This document shows positions 23,947-31,865 of a stretch of 64,000 nucleotides of DNA, in pieces. Made by a program: the position numbers and the translations under genes. The DNA comes from Chryseobacterium sp. MYb7. GTDB taxonomy: Bacteria; Bacteroidota; Bacteroidia; Flavobacteriales; Weeksellaceae. The stretch's first letter is position 1. Each line of letters opens with the position of its first letter. The stretch covers positions 1-64,000 of the forward strand of contig NZ_PCOU01000003.1 in NCBI RefSeq assembly GCF_002979455.1. The letters run 5' to 3'. Under the pieces are notes generated by a model. It made no database searches and had not been told where the DNA came from. It was given only the letters and a program-made list of their open reading frames with translations.

Positions 23947-25056
23947 TTATTTTAAAGCCGTTTTATCCGCAGATATAGGACTGAAATCAATTAAAGTTTT
24001 TTTCTTTCTTATAAGATCCACCAGAGTCTGCACTGAAAATGTGAGAATAATATAAAGGACAATAAGTACAGCTACGTAGCCAATTTCGTGTTGTCTGTAT
24101 CCGAAAATACCTTTTCCCCATGAGATCAGAATCCATTGGATCATGTACATTGAGGTTAAATTTTTACTGCAGTATTTCAGAACACGCATAAAGCCATTTT
24201 CTTTGACGTTGGCCGTAATAGTATTAATCAGCCATAAAAAGAACAACGTCCAGCCTGCAAAATAAATAACCCCGCCAGGCCCCATATGGTAAAAACCGTT
24301 ATAATTATAGTCACCATACAGAAAAACCAATGGTGCCCCTATCGCAATGAACAAAAGTCCCACATACAGCATCTTTCTAAATATCTGTTTTGTATCGTAA
24401 TTCAATTCCTGAAACCATTTCCCGAAAAACATTCCGATGATAATAAAAGCCACCCATGGGAAAACAGGGAAATAAACATAGGCCGGATAATCTGTATTGA
24501 AAAGAAGATCCAGAACATAATTGATCGCAGGATAATCCAGATTAATTCCGCTTACTTCTCTGGAGATCAATGCAACGAATAAGCCTATTGCTAACATGAC
24601 ATATTTATTTTTCACATATTCTCTGATAAACCCTACGAACAATAAAGACATCCCTGCCAGCTGTAAAATATCTCCCAGCTGTACCAGATATACATACTGC
24701 TGCTCAATTGGAGCATGCCAGCCGTATTTTTGCATAAAATTATCGGGAGCAAAATTAAAAATCACAGGGATCATAAACTTCATGAAGTTCATAAATAGTC
24801 CTGCAAATACCAATAAAATGCCTCGCTTTAGGGCACTTTTAAGACTTTGATGATTGGAGGTCATGAAGGTGATTCCCATACAGATCAGGAAAATGGAAGT
24901 TCCCCTTCCGAGAAAAACAATAAAACTACCGATGGCTGTTTCATATTGCGATTTTACATTGGCATACACCAATAAGGTATGGATAATGATCATTCCGATG
25001 ACGCTTATACCTTTTATTAAATCCAGAGTAAGGACTCTTTTGTTTTGTTGTTCCAT
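23947..25056 (-). CDS. Multi-pass membrane acyltransferase-like protein (HGSNAT/YeiB type)
   Basis: A 369-residue inner-membrane protein with about 10 helices. The first helix holds LDLIKGISVIGMIIIHTL, a pattern of the heparan-alpha-glucosaminide acetyltransferase/acyltransferase-3 superfamily whose His is catalytic. The family suggests acylation of an extracytoplasmic sugar or polymer. No glycan cluster surrounds it. The exact subfamily (HGSNAT_cat, DUF418 or acyltransferase 3) is uncertain without a profile search. Confidence 0.7.
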   Translation of the reverse strand: MEQQNKRVLTLDLIKGISVIGMIIIHTLLVYANVKSQYETAIGSFIVFLGRGTSIFLICMGITFMTSNHQSLKSALKRGILLVFAGLFMNFMKFMIPVIFNFAPDNFMQKYGWHAPIEQQYVYLVQLGDILQLAGMSLLFVGFIREYVKNKYVMLAIGLFVALISREVSGINLDYPAINYVLDLLFNTDYPAYVYFPVFPWVAFIIIGMFFGKWFQELNYDTKQIFRKMLYVGLLFIAIGAPLVFLYGDYNYNGFYHMGPGGVIYFAGWTLFFLWLINTITANVKENGFMRVLKYCSKNLTSMYMIQWILISWGKGIFGYRQHEIGYVAVLIVLYIILTFSVQTLVDLIRKKKTLIDFSPISADKTALK

Positions 25057-25323
25057 AGTTTTTTAGTGAAAATGTGGATTAGATGGATAAAATTGTAATC
25101 ATTAATTATTTTTAAAACTATATTTTTATTTATTCTAAATAAAAATCAAATATACAAATTAAAACCACTCCTCATAATTCATAAATCAATTTTCATAAAA
25201 TATTAATACTTAAATATTTGTTTCAATATTAATAAATGATTCTCGTAAAATATTTACACTTATTAAAGTCAATAAATAGCTATGGAATCTGACAAAAATG
25301 AAATGATTACTTTTTACATAAAA

Positions 25324-25345
25324 AACTCTTCCGATTGGAAGAGTT
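25324..25345 (-). terminator. Terminator of the diheme peroxidase gene
   Basis: The 9-bp stem AACTCTTCC/GGAAGAGTT has a GATT loop. On the minus strand it is followed by a T-rich run. It lies 13 bp past the stop of the peroxidase gene. Confidence 0.8.
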
Positions 25346-25357
25346 CTACTATGACGA

Positions 25358-26500
25358 TTATGATTTCGGTAATTCTGGTGGACGCATTTTGTATTTGTAG
25401 CTGCCCAGTGTTTTCAAAAATGCTACGATATCAAAAACTTCATCATCTGTAAGGTTTAGTTTTTCTATCATTCCTGATTTGCGGGGAAATTTAGGATCAT
25501 TCATCTGTTCTGCTTTTGGTATTTCCTTGCCCATTCCGGCATTGTACATCATCACAGTGTTGGCCAGTTCAGGGAAAAGGCCGTTATGCATGTAAGGTTT
25601 GTTCTCCGAAACTTCTCTCAGTGTAGGAGTTTTGAATTTTCCCACATCTTCATTTTTTTTGGTAACCACATATCTTCCCAGATCTTCATATTTTTTCCCA
25701 TAGTAAGTGAGTCCCAAATTATGAAACTTCTGATCGGAAAAATAAGGAGTATTGTGACAGTTGATGCAATTCGCTTTAGTTCGGAATAAATGAAGACCAT
25801 TGATTTCAGAATCATTCAGAGCATCTTTTTCACCGGAAACAAATTTATCAAACTTTGATGGCGGGCTGATCAGAGAACGTTCAAATGTTGCAATAGCTTT
25901 TGTAATTTTATCTTCCGTTACTTCTCCATTTCCGAAAGCTTTTACAAAGAAAGGTTTGTAGTCTTTAATTTTTCTGATATTTCTCGTCGCCATTGACATA
26001 TGAAGATTCATTTCTACCGGATTTTCTATAGGTGCTTTTACCTGCTCTTCTAAAGTGGCTGAACGGCCGTCCCAGAAGAATGTTTTGGCATATCCAATGT
26101 TTACCAGAGTAGGTGCATTTCTGGTTCCCGTCTTTTTGTTATGGCCAAAGGAAACTCTGCTTCCGTCTGACCATCCTATTTCGGGATTATGGCAATTGGC
26201 ACAGGAGATCTGTCCGTTTTTGGAAAGTCTCGGATCAAAAAATAACATTTTTCCCAGTTCCATTTTACCTTCGGAATAGGGATTGTCTTCAGGAAAATTC
26301 ATTGCGGATAAAGGACCGATATCCTGAAACCCTTCTTTAGCTTCATCAAATAAGTGAGGAGCCGGCCATTTGCTCTGGTCTCCGCTGCTGTATAGCGTAC
26401 GAAGCTCATCCACGGTATATCCCGTAGGGTCATTAGAGGTATAACTTAGTAAAGATATTATTCCGGCCATTGCCAGAAAAGAAATATATCTGTCTTTCAT
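25358..26500 (-). CDS. Diheme cytochrome c peroxidase (CcpA/MauG family)
   Basis: A 380-residue exported diheme protein. An N-terminal hydrophobic signal is followed by two c-type heme motifs, CANCH (100-104) and CINCH (245-249), each in half of a duplicated cytochrome c fold. KTGTRNAPTLVNIGY between the hemes and TPTLREVSENKPYMHNG in the second half (with a Met-His typical of the family) are present. It reduces periplasmic H2O2 with electrons from small cytochromes, or acts as a MauG-like oxidase. It is monocistronic with a strong promoter at 26524-26557. Confidence 0.9.
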   Translation of the reverse strand: MKDRYISFLAMAGIISLLSYTSNDPTGYTVDELRTLYSSGDQSKWPAPHLFDEAKEGFQDIGPLSAMNFPEDNPYSEGKMELGKMLFFDPRLSKNGQISCANCHNPEIGWSDGSRVSFGHNKKTGTRNAPTLVNIGYAKTFFWDGRSATLEEQVKAPIENPVEMNLHMSMATRNIRKIKDYKPFFVKAFGNGEVTEDKITKAIATFERSLISPPSKFDKFVSGEKDALNDSEINGLHLFRTKANCINCHNTPYFSDQKFHNLGLTYYGKKYEDLGRYVVTKKNEDVGKFKTPTLREVSENKPYMHNGLFPELANTVMMYNAGMGKEIPKAEQMNDPKFPRKSGMIEKLNLTDDEVFDIVAFLKTLGSYKYKMRPPELPKS

Positions 26501-26523
26501 TTAATGATAAATACTAAACCCTG

Positions 26524-26557
26524 CAAATATAGCTTTATTAACCAGCTCATTGCAAAA
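26524..26557 (-). promoter_or_regulatory. Promoter of the diheme peroxidase gene
   Basis: On the minus strand TTTTG (26557-26553) and TATATTTG (26531-26524) are separated by 21 nt. This is a full match to the Bacteroidota sigma consensus. Transcription should start near 26517, giving a leader of about 17 nt. Confidence 0.75.
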
Positions 26558-26634
26558 CGTTTATAAAATAAAAACATCAGATAAAGAACATTACTGCATT
26601 GTAAAAGTAAAGATCATCTAAAATTTCATTTCCA

Positions 26635-26935
26635 TTACTTAACTGAAGATCTCCATACGGTATAATTACGGCTTTTGAAAAACCGACTGAAAAGTAAATA
26701 CATAGGAAGATATTCATTTTGCTGCAAATATTCTAACCATTTCATTGCCTCGTCCGCAGTTGGATATTCGTTATTTTTAATCCACCACAAAGCCTTTTAA
26801 TCTCCAGATAAATCCATCGTTTTCCTCTGCCAATTAGTATACTGAATCCAAATGGTTTACAAATTCATTGATTACCGGATCTTTTATGTTGGATCCTATC
26901 TTTCGGACCCCATTAATTTGTGCTAGCTGGAACAT
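26635..26935 (-). pseudogene. Decayed DUF3291-family gene
   Basis: On the minus strand an ORF begins at 26935 with MFQLAQINGVRK...DPVINEFVNHLDSVY, the start of DUF3291 proteins. It then hits a TAA stop, continues in the same frame as LAEENDGFIWRLK, and after an internal loss and frameshift resumes as ALWWIKNNEYPTADEAMKWL and FSRFFKSRNYT. In intact DUF3291 proteins roughly 60 residues lie between the WRL and LWW blocks. Nonsense, deletion and frameshift make this a clear pseudogene. It lies next to an IS1595-type cluster. Confidence 0.75.
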
Positions 26936-27073
26936 TTTTTATTTCTTTTATTCTGATTAATATTGTCCAAACCATTTTACTGTCTCATTTTTAAGATTTA
27001 TAATAAATGGTTCTTGGTGGTTGGTTATAAAAATTGGTAATTATACGCCAGTTTACACTAGCTTGTTAAAAAT

Positions 27074-27103
27074 AAAAGAGGGATTAATTAAACTCCCTCT
27101 TTT
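27074..27103. terminator. Bidirectional terminator of the transposase cluster
   Basis: The stem AAAAGAGGGA/TCCCTCTTTT with a 10-base loop is flanked by A and T runs. It lies 3 bp past the stop of the 58-codon gene at 27107-27283, which supports that gene as the last in the minus-strand cluster. Confidence 0.8.
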
Positions 27104-27106
27104 TTG

Positions 27107-27283
27107 TTATATTTGTGGTCTAGGTCTAGGAACATTGGAAGGACGTTCGCAAAACTCTCCCTCCCAATAATTGCTAAACATTTTAAAAAATAAAGTGTAT
27201 GGGAAAGTCAGGAACCGTGTAATGCCAAAAAACCGTCCTGATAAGTACCATACATTCTTTTTAATACTTAATTTTTCTATCAT
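27107..27283 (-). CDS. Small aromatic-rich protein, 58 residues
   Basis: A 58-codon ORF: a basic start (MIEKLSIKKNVWYLSGRFF), an aromatic centre (LTFPYTLFFKMFSNYW) and a proline-arginine tail (RPSNVPRPRPQI). About one residue in four is aromatic. It is 49 bp after the 81-residue gene of the transposase cluster and stops just before a terminator. No family recognised. It could be a membrane-surface peptide. Coding status is inferred from placement. Confidence 0.5.
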   Translation of the reverse strand: MIEKLSIKKNVWYLSGRFFGITRFLTFPYTLFFKMFSNYWEGEFCERPSNVPRPRPQI

Positions 27284-27332
27284 AATTTCACAGTTTGTTT
27301 ATTGTGGTTTGTAAATAAAAAAGAGAACTAAA

Positions 27333-27578
27333 TTAGTTCTCCTTATCTTTCTTCTTAGGTTTGAAATTTAAAACCTTTCTCATATTTAAATCAAATTCCG
27401 TTAATTTAACTACATATTTGCCATCAATTAAAGGAATATTATTTATGTAAATTATTTCTCCACCATTAAACATAAAGTATTCATAATTTTTCTCTATATC
27501 TTCAACATAAAAATAATCTACACCATCTTTTGTAATGTATCTCACATTTTTTTCTTTAAGCACTTCACCTAATGACAT
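27333..27578 (-). CDS. Hypothetical protein, 81 residues, overlapping the transposase gene
   Basis: A small charged protein starting MSLGEVLKEKNVRYITKDGV with a Lys-rich tail (KPKKKDKEN). Its start overlaps the 3' end of the transposase gene by 10 nt, so translation is probably coupled. It may be a passenger gene of the element. No known family. Confidence 0.6.
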   Translation of the reverse strand: MSLGEVLKEKNVRYITKDGVDYFYVEDIEKNYEYFMFNGGEIIYINNIPLIDGKYVVKLTEFDLNMRKVLNFKPKKKDKEN

Positions 27579-28567
27579 AATTCTTTATACTTAGTTCTGA
27601 CATTTGAATTTAACAACAAATATCTGAATTTTTCTTGGTCTGAGACCTTTCTCAAGTTAAATCTATACACAAATTCATCAACATATTTTTGAAGATGCTT
27701 TTTTGAAACGTGATTGTACATTCCTGAAATCGAATTTTTCAAGATTTTCCAACTGCCTTCAATATTGTTTGTGTGTATGTTATTATCTTGCAAACTTACA
27801 TACTCTTTTTTGGAATGGTCAATGAATTTATGATTATAATCTTTGTCCAATCCTTTATAAGCCCACCATTCATCAGTCATTAGATTTGTATCTGCCTTTA
27901 CAAAACTGTATATAAATGGTTGAATACTTTTTCTTTTGGTATCATTCATTACAAAAGCATTCATTTTACTTGTTTTGTGAATTACTTTTTCTCTGACAGT
28001 TTTGTTTGGAATGACTTTATGTGGTCTTTCAATTATTTCACTCTCTCCACGTTGAAGCATCCCCATTATAGGAACTTTATCTTTATAACTTCTACCTTGT
28101 GAGTGTGGAACCTTCTTATCTTTGTGACGGTTCTTATTTTTACCACCAATAAAAGTTTCATCACATTCTACAATACCTTCAAGCTCATTATTATTCTCAA
28201 TACCAAAACACGCTCTAATTCTTTGGAGCATGAACCATGCTGTTGCCTGTCTCACTCCAATATCTTTTCCTAGTTGTATAGAACTAATCCCTTTCTTATG
28301 AGAAGTAACAAACCAAATAGCCATAAACCATTTACGAAGGCTTATTTTTGAGTTCTCAAACATTGTTCCCGTCTTAACATTAAAATACTTGCCCGTATTC
28401 TTGCATCTATATTGATTATTCTTACACTTATATACTTTTGAAGTTTCATCAAAAGGACTTACTGGAAGTTTGTTCCATTTCAACATCTCCAAATAATCAA
28501 TGCAATCCTGTTCTGTTGAAAAGGTTTGAGTTAATTCAAATACTGATTTTATATTGGTGTTAAACAT
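27569..28567 (-). CDS. IS1595-family (ISXO2-like) transposase
   Basis: A 332-residue transposase. Residues ~20-70 are the N-terminal zinc-ribbon-like region (YRCKNTGKYFNVKTGTMFE), then an HTH-like segment (ISSIQLGKDIGVRQATAWFMLQRIR). The DDE domain follows with ECDETFIGGKNKNRHKD (first Asp), MTDEWWAYKG (second Asp) and NNIEGSWKILKNSI (Glu). Most ribbon cysteines are replaced. The ATG is 3 bp after the stop of the upstream secreted-protein gene. No terminal inverted repeats or 8-bp target duplications were found by eye, so element limits are unknown and it may be a domesticated or degenerate copy. Confidence 0.9.
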   Translation of the reverse strand: MFNTNIKSVFELTQTFSTEQDCIDYLEMLKWNKLPVSPFDETSKVYKCKNNQYRCKNTGKYFNVKTGTMFENSKISLRKWFMAIWFVTSHKKGISSIQLGKDIGVRQATAWFMLQRIRACFGIENNNELEGIVECDETFIGGKNKNRHKDKKVPHSQGRSYKDKVPIMGMLQRGESEIIERPHKVIPNKTVREKVIHKTSKMNAFVMNDTKRKSIQPFIYSFVKADTNLMTDEWWAYKGLDKDYNHKFIDHSKKEYVSLQDNNIHTNNIEGSWKILKNSISGMYNHVSKKHLQKYVDEFVYRFNLRKVSDQEKFRYLLLNSNVRTKYKELCH

Positions 28568-28570
28568 AAT

Positions 28571-29053
28571 CTATTCAGTTGTATTTTTTATAATAATATT
28601 AGATACATCATAAAGCCAATTAATCTCACCATTAGAAATTCTTCGTATATTCATATTAACAGTCTCATTAAAAGCATTTAATATCTTAGATTTTCTGGAA
28701 TCTGATATATTCATGGATTTTATTTGATAGACAATATCATCTATTACAGTTTGAGCTTTTCTTCGATTATCGTTATATCTATTCTGTAAAGTTGTTGCAG
28801 CATTACCTAAATTAGAAATATCTAATTGTTCAGGATCTTTATACTGATAAGGTTGCCTTGATTGTTGGGGGCTTTTTAAACTATAATACTCCCATCGTCC
28901 AGAGTAACTGTTGTATTTTTCATAACCTATAAGGTTTGATGAAGAATCGAAATAATCATATCTGTTAGAATATGAATTATACTTCTTTGTTACTGTTTGA
29001 GAAAAACAAAAAGTTCCAATCAACATACATAGTGAAAAGATAATTTTTTTCAT
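28571..29053 (-). CDS. Secreted Tyr/Ser-repeat protein, 160 residues
   Basis: From ATG 29053 (MKKIIFSLCMLIGTFCFSQ) it has a Sec signal peptide. The mature N-terminus carries a repeated unit, KYNSYSNRYDYFDS and KYNSYSGRWEYYSL, then a helical C-terminal half (ATTLQNRYNDNRRKAQTVIDDI). Proteins with such KYNSY repeats occur in Flavobacteriia, but their role is unknown. The transposase gene follows after 3 bp, so it belongs to that transcription unit. An in-frame ATG at 29077 is less suitable as start. Confidence 0.7.
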   Translation of the reverse strand: MKKIIFSLCMLIGTFCFSQTVTKKYNSYSNRYDYFDSSSNLIGYEKYNSYSGRWEYYSLKSPQQSRQPYQYKDPEQLDISNLGNAATTLQNRYNDNRRKAQTVIDDIVYQIKSMNISDSRKSKILNAFNETVNMNIRRISNGEINWLYDVSNIIIKNTTE

Positions 29054-29137
29054 AAGTGAATTTGCTAATCCACTCAAAACCCAAAGTAGAAATATTTTGA
29101 TGTTTAAAATAGAAAGTGTGGGCTTTGTAGACTACTC

Positions 29138-29276
29138 AATCCTGTTCTGAGGTTCTGACAAAACCTGCCCCAATGATTAAATAGCAACATATAACCCACA
29201 CCATATGGAGTGAGCATCAGTTACCTTAATCTTTAGGGGCAAAGTGTAGAAACTGTCAGATTTCAGAACCCAGATT
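29138..29276. ncRNA. Structured RNA-like element, 6S-RNA-like rod
   Basis: The 315-bp gap between divergent genes holds one long imperfect hairpin. Pairs: 29138-29141 with 29273-29276, 29145-29150 with 29263-29268, 29155-29160 with 29254-29259; a central bubble of 5 and 12 nt; then 29166-29171 with 29236-29241, 29172-29173 with 29233-29234 and 29175-29180 with 29226-29231, about 30 bp in all. The closing stem, central bubble and distal stem resemble 6S RNA. GTGTGGG (29116-29122) can also pair with CCCACAC (29195-29201). The transcribed strand is undetermined; a minus-strand -7 box (29323-29316, TATTTTTG) would suit a minus transcript. Confidence 0.4.
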
Positions 29277-29344
29277 AAAATAGCTTAACGCTTTCTTGTT
29301 CGATAAATATTCCTACAAAAATACAAAAATTATACCTTTTTCAC

Positions 29345-29352
29345 TATATTTG
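29345..29352 (+). promoter_or_regulatory. -7 element of the 130-residue gene
   Basis: TATATTTG matches TAnnTTTG exactly and lies 16 bp before ATG 29369. No clear TTTG -33 box is visible at the right distance. Confidence 0.5.
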
Positions 29353-29368
29353 GACAAAAATTTCAACT

Positions 29369-29761
29369 ATGAGAGATATTAAAATCGTTGCTGTAGCATG
29401 CCTAAACAATGACATTATTGAACAAAATCTTGAACATCAACATTATGGTTTTTTACTAAACCCAATTGAGAGAGAAGGAAATTTAATTCTTGAAATTAGA
29501 TTTGAATTATTACTTCCTATAGACCAACAACAACATTTATTTTGTAAAACGATAACCACATTTGCATTAGAACAAGCTGATAAAAATACTTTAAGAGCAG
29601 AAGTAGAAACATTAACTGGATTAGTACAAACATGTATGGCAAATACAAGAATGTTTATAATGATGAATAATCCAAATCTTAATCACTTACAATTAAAGTA
29701 TTTTGATAATCAATACTTCATGGATGAAATACAAACTCAATTTGCTGAGTTAGGTATTTAA
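29369..29761 (+). CDS. Hypothetical protein, 130 residues
   Basis: A cytoplasmic alpha/beta-looking protein beginning MRDIKIVAVACLNNDIIEQN, with a hydrophobic strand FELLLPI and a C-terminal acidic helix. No family recognised. AT-rich codon use resembles the adjacent transposase cluster rather than the core genes. It has its own promoter element and terminator (29871-29900). Confidence 0.6.
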   Translation: MRDIKIVAVACLNNDIIEQNLEHQHYGFLLNPIEREGNLILEIRFELLLPIDQQQHLFCKTITTFALEQADKNTLRAEVETLTGLVQTCMANTRMFIMMNNPNLNHLQLKYFDNQYFMDEIQTQFAELGI

Positions 29762-29870
29762 GGAAAAACATAATGTCTTATTGATTTTGATTCAAATAAG
29801 TCATTTTTAAAATTCCAGTTTTTCATTTTTATAATTTTCATAATTGTTAAATTTAAAATTGTTAATAAAA

Positions 29871-29900
29871 AAAGACCTACTAATTTAATAGTTGGTCTTT
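29871..29900 (+). terminator. Terminator of the 130-residue gene
   Basis: AAAGACC/GGTCTTT with an inner ACTA/TAGT pairing (one mismatch between) is followed by a T-rich tail. Confidence 0.7.
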
Positions 29901-30000
29901 GTTGTTTTGTTTTAAATTTACATCTTTGATGTAAAGATGCGTATAATTACCTAAAAATTAAACTGTGTGATATTTTTTCATCCAAATCATGTCAACAAAA

Positions 30001-30026
30001 AAACGACTCTATTACCAGAGTCGTTT
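30001..30026 (-). terminator. Terminator of the Lys-rich repeat protein gene
   Basis: The 10-bp stem AAACGACTCT/AGAGTCGTTT with an ATTACC loop has A and T runs on both sides, so it can act in both directions. It lies 21 bp past the stop codon at 30048. Confidence 0.85.
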
Positions 30027-30047
30027 CTTTTTTATTCTTCAGAAAAA

Positions 30048-30380
30048 TTATTTTTTTAAATCTGCTTTTACATCTTTATAACCATCTGAAACTGCATCTG
30101 TTCCTTTTACAGCAACATTCTTCACACTTTTTGCACCTTTGGCAGCCGTTTTTCCAACCCATTTTGTGCTGTTTTTAACACCTTTTTTTGTAGCATTTGC
30201 CCCTTTTCGAGTTTTATCTCCAACCCATTCTGCACCATCTTTCACTCCTTTTCCTGTTGCTTTCGCTCCTCTTTGAATGGCATTACCTACATTTTTTGCT
30301 TCCTGTTTTACAGTTTCCTGAGCATTAATAGCTATTGCAAATAATCCAAAAGCTAATAAGGTGAATAACTTCTTTTTCAT
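30048..30380 (-). CDS. Secreted Lys/Gly/Ala-rich repeat protein, 110 residues
   Basis: A clear Sec signal peptide (MKKKLFTLLAFGLFAIAINAQ), then an almost fully repetitive, very basic mature part. A ~22-residue unit recurs: KGVKDGAEWVGDKTRKGANA, then KGVKNSTKWVGKTAAKGAKS, with degenerate copies on either side. The pattern is amphipathic and LEA/apolipoprotein-like, suggesting a helix that binds membranes or polyanions. Function unknown. It is monocistronic. Confidence 0.75.
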   Translation of the reverse strand: MKKKLFTLLAFGLFAIAINAQETVKQEAKNVGNAIQRGAKATGKGVKDGAEWVGDKTRKGANATKKGVKNSTKWVGKTAAKGAKSVKNVAVKGTDAVSDGYKDVKADLKK

Positions 30381-30629
30381 ATTGTCATTTTTTTTTAATT
30401 AACTTGGTGAATATAGCATAAAACAAGCCAAATCTTTATCATCAAAAAAAATAATAAAAACAGCTTATTCTTATCTTTCCAATATCAAATAAATTTTTTC
30501 AATCTGGCAAAGACATAGCTTAAAATCATCAATACAAACACAACTTAAATGTTGATTTTTTTAATTGTAAAAAAATTAAAAATAAAAAACCATAGTAAAA
30601 TTTGTCTATTTATAATTACTGGAATGTAA

Positions 30630-31865
30630 TTATTTTGATTTGCCATTTAAAAGCTTTGAATTTGTTGACTTATTGATGAATATCAAATAATCAAAAGAGT
30701 TAGCAACCTTGGTTTTTGTAAATTCACTTTTATCTGTACCAGACCCTGTTTTGCGAAATAGAATATCATCCAATATCCAATGGCCAAGTTTGTTGCCATC
30801 TTTTTTGATGGCTTTCAGATCCAGAATAAAAATTGGAATGTTGAGTGAGTTGAGCTTATATTCTAATGTTTTTGGACCAGCTTTTTCTGAATTATAGGTA
30901 CCAAGCTTCCCATCAATGCTTGCAGAATAAGTACCTTCATAAAAGGCAAATCCAAAATTCACAAAATCCTGACCATACATTTCATTGATCCAATAGCCCA
31001 TTCTGTCTGAATTTAATTTTGCAATGTGATAATTATGAGCAGAGACCATTACTTTAGAATTCAAATGGTTTTCCTTTAACCATTTAACATTCTCAGCCAT
31101 GAATTTGTCTCTCCTGATAAAATTTTGCAGGATATATTGTCTAATAATATCTACATTTTGCAGGAAGCGCAATTTTTCATCTGGATTTTTTATTGATGTA
31201 CTTTTTTCTTTTATTAAAACCAGATGCTCTGATAAAATTTTCTGACTTTTTTTAGAATACGTTCTGAAGCCTCTGTTATTTTCCTTTAAAGCGGTTTCCA
31301 TATCATCAATCTCTTGCTCGGGCAACTGATTTTCCTGAGATGTTTTTCTTATTTGATCTATCGCTCCTTTAGCATATTGCATATCGAAACCATCAAAAAA
31401 AACTTTTGAATTATGATTTTCATTGTATTTTTTTAACCATTCAACAAAAGCTAAAGTTTCTTCTGTTTGCCACAGCCAAAAATACATTCCTTTTAGAATA
31501 TTCTTTGGATCTCCTTTTCCTTCCTGAATATAGGGATTCATTAAAAAACTTTCAGGCATATTGGCTTCGAGCGAAAAAACATTGAAATTTTTGTGAGCGA
31601 TCAAATATTCACTTATTCTGTATTTCATTTGATACACTTCACTCGAACCGTGAGTAGATTCTCCCAATCCTACTATTTTAGAATTTCCAATGAGTTTGTT
31701 TAAGATGAGCAAATCACTATTATCCTCTTCTTCCGGATTAAAAGTTTTTATAGGATATATAAACTTTGAAATATATTCTTTCTCTTCAGAATTTAAATCA
31801 TTTTTTGATTGTGCACTGATGGTTACAAAAAAAAGAACCAAAATAAAGGATAATTTCAAATTCAT
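30630..31865 (-). CDS. Secreted erythromycin-esterase family protein
   Basis: A 411-residue protein with signal peptide (to ISA-Q, ~residue 18) and the erythromycin esterase fold (PF05139): the active-site region GLGESTHGSSEVYQMKYR with the catalytic His, SLEANMPES, FFDGFDMQYAKGA, and VSAHNYHIAK. EreA/EreB open macrolide rings, but most chromosomal members have other or unknown substrates, so resistance should not be assumed. It is monocistronic. Confidence 0.85.
   Translation of the reverse strand: MNLKLSFILVLFFVTISAQSKNDLNSEEKEYISKFIYPIKTFNPEEEDNSDLLILNKLIGNSKIVGLGESTHGSSEVYQMKYRISEYLIAHKNFNVFSLEANMPESFLMNPYIQEGKGDPKNILKGMYFWLWQTEETLAFVEWLKKYNENHNSKVFFDGFDMQYAKGAIDQIRKTSQENQLPEQEIDDMETALKENNRGFRTYSKKSQKILSEHLVLIKEKSTSIKNPDEKLRFLQNVDIIRQYILQNFIRRDKFMAENVKWLKENHLNSKVMVSAHNYHIAKLNSDRMGYWINEMYGQDFVNFGFAFYEGTYSASIDGKLGTYNSEKAGPKTLEYKLNSLNIPIFILDLKAIKKDGNKLGHWILDDILFRKTGSGTDKSEFTKTKVANSFDYLIFINKSTNSKLLNGKSK

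Noticed and set aside
29138..29276. tmRNA or IS terminal inverted repeats as explanation of the structured element
   Set aside because: No tmRNA ends or tag-like frame are visible, and no matching inverted repeat exists on the far side of the transposase cluster.
30630..31865. Macrolide resistance determinant
   Set aside because: The protein is in the erythromycin-esterase family, but chromosomal secreted members often have other substrates; resistance cannot be claimed from sequence.
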